A DNA stretch of 64,000 bases from positions 177,683,678-177,747,677 of the forward strand of contig CM066728.1 in the NCBI GenBank assembly GCA_033961575.1, in the 5' to 3' direction. How positions within the stretch are numbered: the first letter of the stretch is position 1; every line of letters starts with the position of its first letter. The notes beneath the pieces were generated by a model. The model ran no database searches. It was not told the origin of the DNA and saw nothing but the letters and a program-made list of their open reading frames with translations. This document shows, in pieces, positions 11,254-22,870 of this stretch. The stretch is from Aselliscus stoliczkanus (lineage: Eukaryota; Chordata; Mammalia; Chiroptera; Hipposideridae). The translations under genes were made by a program, and so were the position numbers.

Positions 11254-11361
11254 ATTTTTTTTTTTTTGAGGGCAGTGTCACTGGCCCTCATATGTGGGAC
11301 CCAAACTGGGGCCACTGGCTTCCCAAGCCAGCACTTAACCACCGTGCCACTTGGCCGGCCC
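11254..11361 (-). mobile_element. Short tRNA-derived SINE (antisense)
   Basis: It is bounded by the perfect duplication GAGTATGTTTAGT (11241-11253, 11362-11374). Same short subfamily as at 398-515. Confidence 0.9.
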
Positions 11362-11936
11362 GAGTATGTTTAGTTTTATAAGAAACCACCAAACTGTCGT
11401 CCAAAGTTGCTGTACCATTTTGTATTCCCACCAGTAATGAATGAATGAGATTCCTATTGCTCAGCATCCTCATCAGCATTTGTTGTTGTGAGTGTTCTGG
11501 ATTTACTCCATTCTAATAGGTGTGTAGTGGTACCTCATTGTTATCTTAGTTTGAATAGCCCTGATGACACATGATGTAGAGCATCTTTTTAATGTGTATT
11601 TGCTGTAAGTTTATCTTCTTTGGTAAGGTGTGTGTTTGGATCTCTTCCCCATTTTTTAATTGGGTTGCTTGTTTTCTTACTGCTGAGTTTTAAGAGTGTT
11701 TTCTATATTTTGGATAACAATCCTTTATTGGGTGTGTCTTTTGCAAATATTTTCTCCCAGCCTATGGCAGAATGGGTCTTCTCATTCTCTCTACATTGTG
11801 TTTCAGAGAACAGAAGGTTTTAATCTTTTTTTTTAAATTCTTTTATTGTGAAACAAACATTTTTAAAAAAAATTAGTTTCAGGTGTACAATAAATATACA
11901 GTATAATAGTTATACTTTTTACCCCTCAAAGTGACA

Positions 11937-11980
11937 ACCCCCCCAGTTCTCCCCCCAACTCATACCCCCCCATATCATAC
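11937..11980 (-). other. G-rich tract in L1 3' UTR (possible G-quadruplex)
   Basis: On the + strand three runs of C (7, 6 and 7 bases) follow a run of four C. On the minus strand, the L1 sense strand, this gives closely spaced G runs that fit a G-quadruplex pattern. G-quadruplex motifs are known from L1 3' UTRs. Confidence 0.5.
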
Positions 11981-12020
11981 ATATCTATTACAATTCCCTT
12001 GACTCCCTTCCACACTATAC

Positions 12021-12023
<3 letters not shown>

Positions 12024-12069
<46 letters not shown>
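12024..12069. repeat. (AT)n microsatellite, about 23 units
   Basis: Uninterrupted alternating A and T inside the L1 3' UTR region. Confidence 0.97.
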
Positions 12070-12075
<6 letters not shown>

Positions 12076-12550
12076 ACAGTTGGCATACAATATTATACAA
12101 CTTCAACTTCAGGTATACAGTGAACTGATCAAGCCTCTACTCCATCGATGAAGTGGTCTCCCTAACAAGACATGTGACCATCTGTAACCCCACAAAATAT
12201 TTACAACATTATTATGTTCCCCAAACTGTCTTTCATATCCCCATGGCAATATTGTAGTTATCTATTTATGGTGTTTAATCCCTTCCCCTTCTCCCTCATC
12301 CCCAAACCCCTCCCAGCTAGCAAACAACAGTTTTGCCTCTATATCTATGAGACTGTTTCTGTTTACTTTGCTCATTCAGTTTTTCAGATTCCACATATAA
12401 AGTGAGGTCATATGGTATTTGTCTTTCTTTGTCTGACTTATTTCATTTAACATAATAGTCTCTAGATCCATCCATATTGTTGCAAATGGTATGATTTCAT
12501 TCTTCTTTATAGTGGAGTAATACTCCATTGTATACATGTACCACATTTTC

Positions 12551-12963
12551 TTTTTTTTTAAAGATTTTATTGTGGATTTGGGGGAGGGGAACAGCGTTGG
12601 GGAATCGGGGAAGGGGAACAGACAAGTTGCTGTCTTTTTGTTCTTCAGTCTAGTTGTAGAGGACGTTGCTAAACTGGCCCATGTTGGTATCATCATTGCT
12701 CTCTTCCCGGATGAGGCAGATCAGTCACTGGCCTCTGGATGGTCGCTCACGCTGGCTGCCGGCCACTCACTGTAGCCTATGGCAGCCCACTGCAGCAGGG
12801 GCTGCAGCCTACACCGTCGCCGGGGCTCGCACAGCCCAGCACCAGGTGGAGCTGTTGTTAGCTATAGAGGGCAGTGTCACTGGCCCTCGTATGTGGGATC
12901 CGAACCAGGGCCACTGGCATTCCAAAACCAGCTCTTAACCCGTGCGCTACTCGGCTGGCCCAG
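12551..12963 (-). mobile_element. Long tRNA-derived SINE inside the younger L1 (antisense)
   Basis: It is flanked by the duplication TGTACCACATTTTC (12537-12550, 12964-12977), both halves being L1 ORF2 sequence. Same family as 7640-8093, with small internal differences such as a missing GCGGCTGGCAGCC-type segment. Confidence 0.92.
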
Positions 12964-13348
12964 TGTACCACATTTTCATAATCCAGTCATCTACTGATGG
13001 GCATTTTGTTTGTTTCCAAGTCTTGGCTATTGTAAATAGAACTGTAATAAACATAGGGGTGCATATATTTTTTTGGATTAGCGTCTTGGATTCTTTTGGG
13101 TAGATACCCAAGAGTAGAATTGCTGAGTCATACGGTAGTTCCATTTCCAGTTTTTTGAGATACCCCCATGCTGATTTCCATAATGGCTGTACCAATCTGC
13201 AGTCCAACCAACAGTGCACAAGGGTTCCCTTTTCTCCACAACCTCACCAGCACTTGTTTGTTGATTTATTGATGATAGCCATTCTGATTGGAGTGAGGTA
13301 GTATCTCATTGTGGCTTTTATTTGCATTTTTCTAATGATGAGTGAGGT

Positions 13349-13852
13349 TCAACATTTTTTCATATGCCTGTTGGCCATCTCTATGTCCTCTTTAGAGAAA
13401 TGCCTCTTCATATCCTCTGCCCATTTTTTAATTGGGTTGTTTGTTTTTTGGTGTTGAGTTTCATAAATGTTTGTATAAATTTTAGATATTAACCCCTTAT
13501 CAGGTATATCATTGGCAAATATCTTCTCCCATTCAGTAGGCTGCCTTCTTGTTTTATTGATGATTTCCTTTGCTGTGAAAAAACTTTTAAGTTTAATGTA
13601 ATCCCATATGTTCATTTTTTCTTTTATTTCCCTTGCCCGAGGGGATATATCAGTAAAAATATTACTGAGAGTAATGTCTGCAAACTTACTCCCTATGTTT
13701 TCTTCTAGGAGTTTTATGGTTTCAGGTCTTACATTTAAGTCTTTAATCCATTTTGAGTTTGTTCTCGTATATAGTGTCAGCCCAATTTCCCCAGCACCAT
13801 TTATTAAATAGACTATCTTTACTCCAATGTAAATTCTTGCTTCCATTGTCAT
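13349..13852 (-). pseudogene. L1 ORF2 C-terminal fragment
   Basis: The longest open piece of the ORF2 C-terminal part of the antisense L1, 167 codons. It contains [20 protein letters not shown] and [19 protein letters not shown], both standard L1 ORF2 text. The reading frame is closed at both ends by mutations. Confidence 0.88.
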
Positions 13853-14261
13853 AGATTAAATGACCATATATGGATGGATTTATTCCTGGGCTCTCTATTT
13901 TGTTCCATTGGGCTATGTGTCTGTTTTTATGCCAGTACCATACTGCTTTGATTAGTGTAGTAGTACGTTTTGATATCAGGTAGCATGATGCCTCCTACTT
14001 TGTTATTTCTCAGGATTGCCATGGCTATTCGGGGTCTTTTGTGGTTCCATATAAATTTTAGGATTCGATGGTCTATTTCTGAGAAAAATGTCCTTGGTAG
14101 TTTGATTGGAATTGCTTTGAATCTATATATTACCTTAGGTAGTATTGACATTTTAACTATATTAATTCTTTCTATCCATGAACATGGTATGTATTTCCAT
14201 TTATTTTTAACTTCTTTGATCTTTCTCTTCAGTGTCTCATAATTTTCTGAGGACAGGTCTT

Positions 14262-14501
14262 TTACTTCTTTAAATTGATTCCTAGATATTTTATTGTTTT
14301 TGAAGCAGTTGTAAAAGGGATTGATTTCCTGATTTCTTCTTCTGATAGTTTATTATTGGTGTATACAAATGCAACTGATTTCTGAATATTAATTTTGTAT
14401 CCTGCTACCTTACCAAATTCGTTTATCAGTTCTAGCAGTTTTTTGGTGGAGTCTTTGGGATTCTCTCTGTATAGCATCATGTCATCTGCATATAATGACA
14501 A
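14262..14501 (-). pseudogene. L1 ORF2 reverse transcriptase fragment with YADD
   Basis: This open piece starts [20 protein letters not shown]. The YADD core of the reverse-transcriptase active site is intact, followed by the usual L1 text [19 protein letters not shown]. It is separated from the upstream RT fragment by frame breaks. Confidence 0.88.
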
Positions 14502-14538
14502 CTTTACTTCCTCTTTTCCAATTTGGATACCTTTTATT

Positions 14539-15315
14539 TCATTTTCTTGTCTGATTTCTGTGGCTAGAACTTCCAGAAATATGTTGAATAGAAGTGGTGA
14601 AAGTGGGCAGCCTTGTCTTGTTCCTTGTACTTAAGGGGAAAGCTTTTAGCCTTTCCCCATTGAGTACAATATTTGCTATGGGCTTATCATATATGGCCTT
14701 TATTATGTTGAGATATGATCCCACTATTCCCACTTTGCTAAGAGATTTTATCATAAATGGCTGCTGGATTTTGTCAAATGCTTTTTCTGCATCTATTGAT
14801 ATGATCATATGATTCTTATTTTTCATTTTGTTAATCTGATGTATTACGTTAATTGTTTTGCGGATATTGAAACAAGCTTGCATCCCAGGAATGAGTCCCA
14901 CTTGATCATGGTGTATGATCTTTTTAATGTGATGCTGAATTCGGTTTGCTAGTATTTTCTTGAGGATTTTTGCACCTATGTTCATTAGGGATATCAACCT
15001 GTACTTTTCCTTTTTTGTATTATCTTTGTCTGACTTTGGAATCAGGGTGATAGTGGCTTCATTGAAAGAGTTTGGGAGCCTTCCCTCCTTCTGTATTTTT
15101 TGGAATAGTTTGAGGACAATAGGTATTAATTCTTTTTTGAATGTTTTATAAAATTCACCTGTGAAGTCATCTCGTCCAGGACTTTTGTTTGTTGGAAGCT
15201 TGTTGATTACTGATTCAATTCCTTTGGTAGTAATCAGTCTGTTCAGAGTTGCTGTTTCTTTTTGGTTCAGACTTGGTACATTGTATGCTTCTAGAAATTT
15301 ATCCATTTCTTCCAC
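14539..15315 (-). pseudogene. L1 ORF2 reverse transcriptase fragment, 258 codons
   Basis: The longest surviving open frame in the window. It covers the start of the RT domain, with [40 protein letters not shown] and [20 protein letters not shown] (the first catalytic Asp lies in SIDAEKAFD). After [16 protein letters not shown] a frameshift sends it into unrelated residues. It is a retrotransposon remnant, not a host gene. Confidence 0.9.
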
Positions 15316-15487
15316 ATTGTCAAATTTGTTGGCATATAGTTACTCGTAGTATTTTCTTAAAATTTTCTGTATTTCTGTGGTATCTGTTGTCACATCTCCT
15401 CTTTCAGTTCTGATTTTATTAATTTGGATCTTCTCTCTCTTTTTCTTGGTGAGTCTCTCTATGGGTTTGTCGATTTTGTTTATCTTT

Positions 15488-15986
15488 TCAAAAAAACCAG
15501 CTCTTGGTTTTATTGATCTTATGTAGTGTTATTTTGGTCTCTAGTTCATTTATTTCTGCTATGTTCTTCATTATTTCCTTACTTGTACTCCCGTTGGGCT
15601 TGTTTTGCTGTTCTTTTTCCAGTTCCCTTAGGTGTAAAGATAGTCTGTTCATTTGAGATTTTTCTTCCTTCTTTAGGTAGGCCTGTAGTGCTATGAACTT
15701 TCCTCTTAGGACTGCTTTCACTGCATCCCAGAGATTTTTGGGTCGTGGTGTTTTGATTTTTGTTTGTCTCGAGGTATCTTTTGATTTCCTCGTTGATCTC
15801 ATTTTTGACCCACTTGCTATTTAGTAGGATGTTATTCAGGCTCCATGTATTTGTGTGTTTTCCAGGTTTTTTCTTGTAAGTGATCTCTAGTTTCATAGTA
15901 CTGTGGTCAGAGAAGGCACTTGATATGATTTCAATTTTTTTGAATTTGTTGAGACTTGTTTTCTGGCCTAACATGTGGTCTATCAT
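15488..15986 (-). pseudogene. L1 ORF2 endonuclease-to-RT linker fragments
   Basis: Two overlapping frames (15488-15802 and 15579-15986) together carry this L1 region: DHMLGQKTSLNKFKKIEIIS and SSAFSDHSTMKLEITYKK in one, LWDAVKAVLRGKFIALQAYL in the other. One frameshift near 15.8 kb separates them. Confidence 0.85.
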
Positions 15987-16847
15987 GGAAAATGTTCCAT
16001 GTGCACTTGAGAAGAATGTATATTCTGTTGGTTTGGGGTGAAAGCTCTAAAAATATTGATTAAATCCAGCTGGTCTAAAGTGTCATTTAAGGCCACTCTT
16101 TCCGTGTTGATTTTTCTGTCTGGAGAATCTGTCAATTAGTGACAGTGGGGTGCTGAAGTCCTCTTCTACGATAGTGTTACTGTTGATCTCTGTTTTTATG
16201 TCTGTCAACATCTGTTTTATATACTTAGGAGCTCCTATATTGGTGCATAGATGTTTACTAGGGTTATGTCCTCATGTTTAATTGATCCCTTTATTATTAT
16301 GTGGTGTCCTTATTTGTCTTTTATTGTAGTCTTCGTTTTAAAGTCTGTTTTGTCCGAAATAAGTATTGCTACTCCAGCTTTTTTCTCATTTCCATTTGTG
16401 TGAAATACCTTATTCCATCCCTTTACTTTCCATCTGTGTGTGTCTTTGGTTTAAGTCTCTTGTAGACAGCATATGCATGGGTCCTGTTTTCTTATCCACT
16501 CAGCCACTCTGTGTTTTTGATTAGAACTTTTAGCCTATTAACATTTGAAGTGATTACTGATAGGTGCGTATTTATTGTCATTTTGTTATTTGTATTCTTG
16601 GTCCTCCTGGGTTAGCTTGTTTTCCCCTTTCTTCTGTTTAAAATGCCCTTTTAACATTTTCTGCAATGCTGGCTTGGTGGTAATGAATTCCTTAAGCTTA
16701 TTTTTTTCTGAGAATCTCTTTATTTCTCCTTCAATTTTAAGAGATAGCCGTGCTGGGTAGAGCAGTCTTGGTTGTAGGCCTTAATTTTGTGTCACTTTGA
16801 ATATCTCCTGCCACTCCCTTCTGGCCTGCAGAGCTTCTGTAGACAAG

Positions 16848-17556
16848 TCAGCTGTTAGTCTTATAGGAGTTCTTTTGTATGTAACCTGCTATCTTTTCTC
16901 TTGCTACTTTTAGGATTCTGACTTTGTCTTTAACCCTTGCCATTTTAACTATGATGTGTGTTGGTGTGGGCCTTTTTGGGTTCAGCTTGTTTGGAACTCT
17001 CTGCACTTCCTGGGCTTGTATGTCAATTTCCTTCACCAGGGTAGGGAAGTTTTCAGTCATTATTTCTACAAATACATTCTCAATCCCTTGCTTCTTCTCT
17101 TCTCCTTCTGGTATTCCTATGATGCATGCATTGTTTTTGCTTCATGTTGTCCCACAGGTCTCTTAAACTATTTTTGTTGATTTTTGTTCTTTTTTATTTT
17201 TGTTGTTCCAGCTAGGTGATTTCTGCTATTTTGTCTTCTAAATTGATGTTCCTATCCTCTCCTTCATTTAAACCACTGGTGATTCCTTTGAGTGTGTACT
17301 TCCTTTCAGTTATTGTATTCTTTAGTTCTAACTGGTTGTCTTTTATGCTTTCCCTATCCTTCTTTATGTCCTTGCTAAATTCCTTAAACATTCTTATCAT
17401 CAGTGTTCTAAACTCTGTCTCTGAAAGATTGGATCCCTCTGTTTCATTTAGTTTCATTTCTAGAGGTTTCTTCTGATCTTTTACTTGGGACATTTTCCTT
17501 GTTTCTTCATTCTGGCTGTCACTCTGATATATTAGATAGATCAACAGACTTGACAT
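16848..17556 (-). pseudogene. L1 ORF1 remnants
   Basis: Minus-strand text includes LNETEGSNLSETEFRTLMIR and MFKEFSKDIKKDRESIKDNQ (coiled-coil part), then after breaks FPTLVKEIDIQAQEVQRVPN and HIIVKMARVKDKVRILKVAR (RNA-binding part). This is decayed L1 ORF1p, the RNA-binding chaperone of the retrotransposon. Confidence 0.88.
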
Positions 17557-17559
17557 GAC

Positions 17560-17848
17560 CTCCGCTTTAAGTCCTTCATTTAGAGGTTCTGTTCATCTAG
17601 TGTTCAGAGGACTTCCGAGGTTGAATGTTGTATAAATTATTTATAATTTTGGTGTGATCCTGGGAGGCAGTTGGCACAGCGTCTGTCTATTCCTCCATCT
17701 TACCGGAAGCCTCTTCCGGGTCTCCATGCCGAGCGGGCGCCATGTGGGAAGCCAGGTGCCACCGCGGGGAACTGGGCGTCCTGCGAGGCTAGTGACACTC
17801 CCAGGTGACCTCCTCTGCAGGCGCCCACCCCCTGAACTTTCTTGTGCT
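17560..17848 (-). promoter_or_regulatory. L1 5' UTR piece, G/C-rich
   Basis: About 290 bases ahead of ORF1 on the minus strand, including the only CpG-rich stretch of this region (about 17700-17800: CGAGCGGGCGCC, CACCGCGGGG). L1 5' UTRs carry an internal promoter; activity of this copy is unknown. Confidence 0.6.
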
Positions 17849-17865
17849 CAGAAGGATTTAACCTT

Positions 17866-20860
17866 AATGAAGTCCAGCTTATCAGTTTTATTTTTTTTTA
17901 TACTTCATGCCTTTGGTGTTGCATCTAAAAAGTGATTTCTATACCTTAGGTCATTTAGAGGGTCTCCTGTGTTATATTTCAGAAGTTTTTAAGTTTTTCA
18001 TTTTATACTTAGGTCTGTGATTCATTTTGATTTAATTTTTGTGCAGATTGTAAGGTCTGTGTCTAGATTTATTTTTTAGCCTGTATATATTCAGTTCTTC
18101 TACCTCCATTGTATTGCCTTTGCTTTTTTGTCAAAGATAAGTTGACTATATTTGTGTGGGTCTATCTCTGGACTCTTCTATTATGCTCCATTGACCTATT
18201 TACCTATTTTGTGTGTATGACTACCACACTATATTGATTACTTTCACTCTACAGTAAGTTTTGTAGTCCAGTAGTATAAGTCTTGCAATTTTGTTCTTCA
18301 CCTTCAATATGGTTGACTAATCTGCGTCTTTTGCCTTTCCATATAAACTTTAGAAGAAGTTTGTCAATTTGTACATCCTGGGACTTTGGGATTTCAATGA
18401 ATTTATAGATCAAATCTGGAAGAAACATCTTGACAATATTGCGTATCTTTCTGCCCGTGAATATGGAATAGCTCTTCATTTATTTAGTTCTTTAATTTCT
18501 TTAATCAGAGATTTTTAGTTTTCTCATGTTTACCTTATACATGTTTTGTTAGATATATATTGAAGTATCTCCTTTTTTAGGGGTGCTAATGTAAATGGTG
18601 TTTTGCTTTTAATTTCAAATTCCAGTTGTTCATTGCAAGTATTATGTTGTATCCTCCAACCATGCTATCTATAATCACTTATTTGGTCCAGGAGTTATTT
18701 TGATTGTTTGTTTGTTTGTCAATTCTCTTGGATTGTCTACAAAAACAATCACATTATCAGGAAAAAAGAAAGAGAGACAGTTTTATTTCTTCCTTCCCAA
18801 TCTGCATACCTCCTATTTCCTTTCCTTTTTTTTGTCAACTTAGCTAGGACTTCCAAGTATGTTGAAAAGCCATGGTGAGAAGAGACATCTTGTCTTGTTC
18901 ATGATTTTAGTGAAAAAGCTTCAAATTTCTTTCCATTAGGTGTGATGTTAGCTGTAGGGTTTTTGTAGATACTCTTTATCAAGTTGAGGATATCCCCCTC
19001 TACTTCTAAAGATCTAGAGATTTTATCTTGAATGAGTGTTGGATTTTGTCAAGTACTTTCTGCATCTGTTGATTTTATTGTGTAATTTTTATTTTTTAGC
19101 TTGTTGATGTGAAGGACATTAATTTATTTTCAAATGTTTTACTAGTCTTGCATTCCTCGGATAAATCCCACTCAGTCATAATATATAATTATTTTTATAC
19201 ATTGTTGGATTTGATTTTGTAATAATTTTTGTGGAAGTTTTACATCTATGTTCATGGGAGTATTGGTCTATAGTTTCCTGGTGTTATCTGTGTGATTTTG
19301 GTATTAGGGTAATTCTGGTGTCATAGAGTAAGTTAGGAATTAACTCATTCTTTGTGTTTGTATCCTCTGAAAGAGATTGTAAGGAAAGAATTGGTATAAT
19401 TTTAGTTTAGTGAAACTCACCAGTCAATAAAGGACTGCTGCTTTTCAATTTAGAAGGCTATTAATTATTGATTCAATATCTTTAATAGATATAGGTCTAT
19501 TCAGATTGTCTATTTCTTCTTGTGTGAGTTTTGTACATTACGTGTTTAAGGAATTGGTTTAATACATCTAGGTTATCAAATTTGTGGCATAGAGTTGTTT
19601 ATAGTATTCTTTTATTATCAATTTAATAGCCAAGGATCTGTAGTTACATCCCCTTTGTCATTTTGGATATTGGTAATTTGTGTCTTCTCTCTTTTATTTT
19701 CCTAGTTATCCTGACTAGGGACTGATCAATTTTATTGACCTTTTCAAAGAACAATCTTTTGGTTTCATTGATTTTCTCTATTGATTTCCTATTTTCAATT
19801 TCATTGATTTATGTTGTCATTTTTATTCCCTTTTTTTCTGCTTACTTTAGATTTAATTTACTCTTCTCTACTAGAGTCCTAAGGTGGAAACTTAAATAAT
19901 TTATATTTTATATCTTTTTTTTCTAATACATGCATTGAATGCCATAAATTTCCCTCCAAATGCTGCTTTCACTTCTTCCCACAAATTTTGATAACTTGAG
20001 TTTTACTTTTCATTTAGTTCAAAATATTTTTCAAGTTCCTTTGAGATTTCTCTCTTGATCCACATGTTATTTTGAAGTATGTTGTTTAATCTACATATTT
20101 TGGGATTTTCTAGTTATCTTTCTGTTATTGATTTCTAGTTTAATTCCATTGTGATCTGAGAGCAGCACACATTATAATATTTCTGTCTTTAAATTTATTA
20201 GCATGTGTTTATGACCCAGAATATAGTCTATCTTGGTGCTGTTCCATGTGAACGTGAGAAGAATGTATATTTTTCTATTCTTAGGTAAAGAAGAATGTGT
20301 ATTTTGCTGTTGTTAGATGAAACAGTCTACAGATATTAGTTATATACAGTTGGTTTTGAACTCCAGTTGAGTTAAACTATGTCTTTGCTACTTTTATGTT
20401 TTATGGATCTGTCCATTTCTGATAGAAGCGTGTTGAAGTCTCCAACCATGTTAGTGAAATTGGTTATTTTTCTTTGCAATTCTATTAATTTTTGCCTCCC
20501 ATCGTTTGATGCTCTGTTGTTAGTTTCATAAACATAAGGATTGTTATGTCTTCTTGGAGAATTGACTCCTTTATCATTATGTAATGCCCTTCCTTATCCC
20601 TGATAAATTCCTTTGCTTTGAAGTCTTCTGTCTGTAATTATTATAATTTAGCTACTCTTGTTTTCTTTTGAATACTGTTAGCAAGATATATTTTTCTCCA
20701 TCCATTTACCTTTAACTATAGGTGTGTTTAAATTTCTTGTGGACAGCATATATTTGGGTCTTTTTTTTGGATCTACTCTGACAACCTGTATCTTTTGTTG
20801 GAACATTGAGAACATTTAGGACATTGACATTCAAACTGATTAATGATACAGTTGGCTTAA
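17866..20860 (-). mobile_element. Old L1, right half (antisense ORF2)
   Basis: It continues the element interrupted at 11810: AATGAAGTCCAGCTTATCAG, TTGGTGTTGCATCTAAAAAG, then antisense RT text through to CATTTAGGACATTGACATTC near 20830. It is strongly diverged; the best open piece is 18249-18479. Confidence 0.88.
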
Positions 20861-22130
20861 CACCTGTAATATTTTATTCCTGGAGATAGAGCTGCAATCA
20901 CTAATAGAGAATGTCCCTGCCCTTATGAAATTGGTATTGTTTTAGGAGAGACTAATTGTAAACATGCAAACAAATTAATGAGGTGAATTTAAATTATGAA
21001 AATTATTTTGGAGAGAATTAAATGGGGACAGTGGGGTAGAGTTTATTAGGTAGCTGGGTTCCCCTTTAGTTTAGGTCCTGACTCAACCTACAAGGGGACA
21101 TTTAACAGTAGTATAGCTTGGTACCATTCAAATTATGACAAAGAGGAAATTAGGGTAAGTTTATAAACATACTATTATTTCCATGATTTAAAATAGTTTC
21201 TGAGGAATGTAAGCTCTGAATCCAGTAGCACTGTCATTTCTACATTACAATTTCATTTGTATACCTATATACATCTTTCACCAACTTTACACATTATGCT
21301 GTTTTGAACAGTTTGTACATAAAAAATAAAGTCATTATCATTGTTAAATGCCTGTCATCATTGAGCATATTAAAAACCAAGAAATAAGAAATCAAAGTTT
21401 TAATAAAGTGTTTTGTTTAATTTTGGAAGGATGGTAGCCCTTACAAATGTATAAGAAAATGATGAACAACCGGTAAAAAAATGTACAAAGGTAATGAATA
21501 TACAGTTTTTAAAAGAATAATTAGACATAGCCTGTTTTTATAAATTCCATAAAAAGTAATTCAACATGATTATACTTAAATAATTGCAAACCAAATTAGC
21601 AAGGAAATATTGTTAAGTTGGGAGAGTAAAAAGCATAATAATGCCCAGCATTGGTGAGTTTGTGTAAACAAGTACTCATTCTGTCAGTGGAACAAAGGTT
21701 GAGACAACTTTTAAGGACATGATTTAGGAAAATTGATTACAATTTTAACTACCTATATATTTTGACCTAGGAGTTTTATATTTAGACTGTATTATTATCT
21801 AAATAAAATAATCCAGTTGTCTCACAGGGATCTATAATGATCATTCACATAGTTTTGCCTATCATAATAATTTGGAAGGGAATGTTCAGCAGTACTTAGT
21901 TTATTATAGTAATTATAATAATTATAATAATTATGATGTTTATTATAATAATTATAATAATTATGGATTGTGAAAATATGTAAATATATATATTTCTGGA
22001 ATACATGGAAACATGTTTATAATGAATTCCATAATACTGGCTATATTTAGATTTCTTGCATAAAAAATACCTGTATTGTATAGTTATAAATATATGTTTA
22101 CTTTTTGATGCATTGCTGAATTTTCAGAAA
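20861..22130. other. Intronic, mostly unrecognised
   Basis: A/T-rich sequence, possibly including further old L1 text at the left. The only clear feature is the TAA-rich simple repeat listed separately. Confidence 0.5.
21898..21965. repeat. TAATAAT-type simple repeat, interrupted
   Basis: Repeated ATTATAATA units with one GATG interruption make two nearly identical halves about 40 bases apart. Confidence 0.85.
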
Positions 22131-22870
22131 ATAGAAGAAATCTCCAGGGATGTACCACTCACACTGCACCCAACAAAGAACAAATTATAAGCTTGGAACA
22201 ATAATCAGTAAGCAGGCAGGAGATACAGAGATACCCAGGTTGTAGGTGCTACTGCAGTGTCATAGTCTGTGATTTGGATAACATGCTTTCTTGAAAGCAG
22301 GACTGGGGAGATGAACCAGAGTCAGCATCAATCCAGGGCTGCCTCGGCTCCTGGCAGCAAGCATATATATCTACCCTGGAGGAGAGTGTCTTCAATTTAA
22401 GCCTACAAAATCCCATACCAATATGAATTTACATTAAAGATCATCATGTACACACAGAGGTGAGCCACCATGTGTGAGAGTTAACAGACACAGGAATTTT
22501 AAAAAAATGTATAACCCCCAATAACTTCAGATGCTGAAACTGATAGTAATTAGCAGTAAATGCAGTGTTAAAAGAAATAAATTACATAATCACAAAAAAT
22601 GAGCAAACAATAAGAGACTATCAGGAATGATGAGATTTAGAAGTGAAGATAAAATTTTGAAGGAAGAATTTATTAGACTAGTTAATGGCAAACTAGACAT
22701 GGCTGAAGAGAGAATTCTTGAACCAAAAATAATCTGAATTATCATAAAGTCATCACCGAAAGATATGGAAATAACAAATATGAAATATAAAATAAGAGAA
22801 ATAAAAAAGACAAAATGTGTAAGTTCTAAACCAGTAGTTAAAATGAAATGGAATTTTTTTAAATGAACAC
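22130..22870 (+). mobile_element. Old L1 5' UTR/ORF1 fragment (sense)
   Basis: Words such as AGAATTTATTAGACTAGTTAA, GGCTGAAGAGAGAATTCTTGAA and ATAACTTCAGATGCTG are those of old L1 ORF1 and its upstream region. Many stops; no protein. Confidence 0.65.

Larger units (their letters stand above)
10900..11810 (-). mobile_element. Old L1, left half (antisense ORF2), with two SINE insertions
   Basis: Antisense L1 words are visible: ATGAATAAAGCTGCTATAAA, TTGTATTCCCACCAG, CCATTTTTTAATTGGGTTGC and AACAATCCTTTATTGG. It stops abruptly at 11810 where a younger L1 starts, and its text resumes at 17866. Confidence 0.85.
11828..17848 (-). mobile_element. Nearly full-length younger L1 (antisense), carrying a SINE
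   Basis: Read on the minus strand the order is: G/C-rich 5' UTR piece (about 17848-17560), ORF1 region (about 17556-16850), ORF2 endonuclease then reverse transcriptase (about 16500-12380), 3' UTR and A-rich tail ending at 11828. An imperfect 17-base target duplication CAGAAGG-TTTAA-CTT occurs at 11811-11827 and 17849-17865 (15 of 17 match). The ORFs are broken into several frames, so it is not active. It splits an older L1. Confidence 0.92.

Noticed and set aside
14539..15315. 258-codon frame as a host gene
   Set aside because: The text is L1 reverse transcriptase with a frameshift near its end; it is part of the antisense L1.
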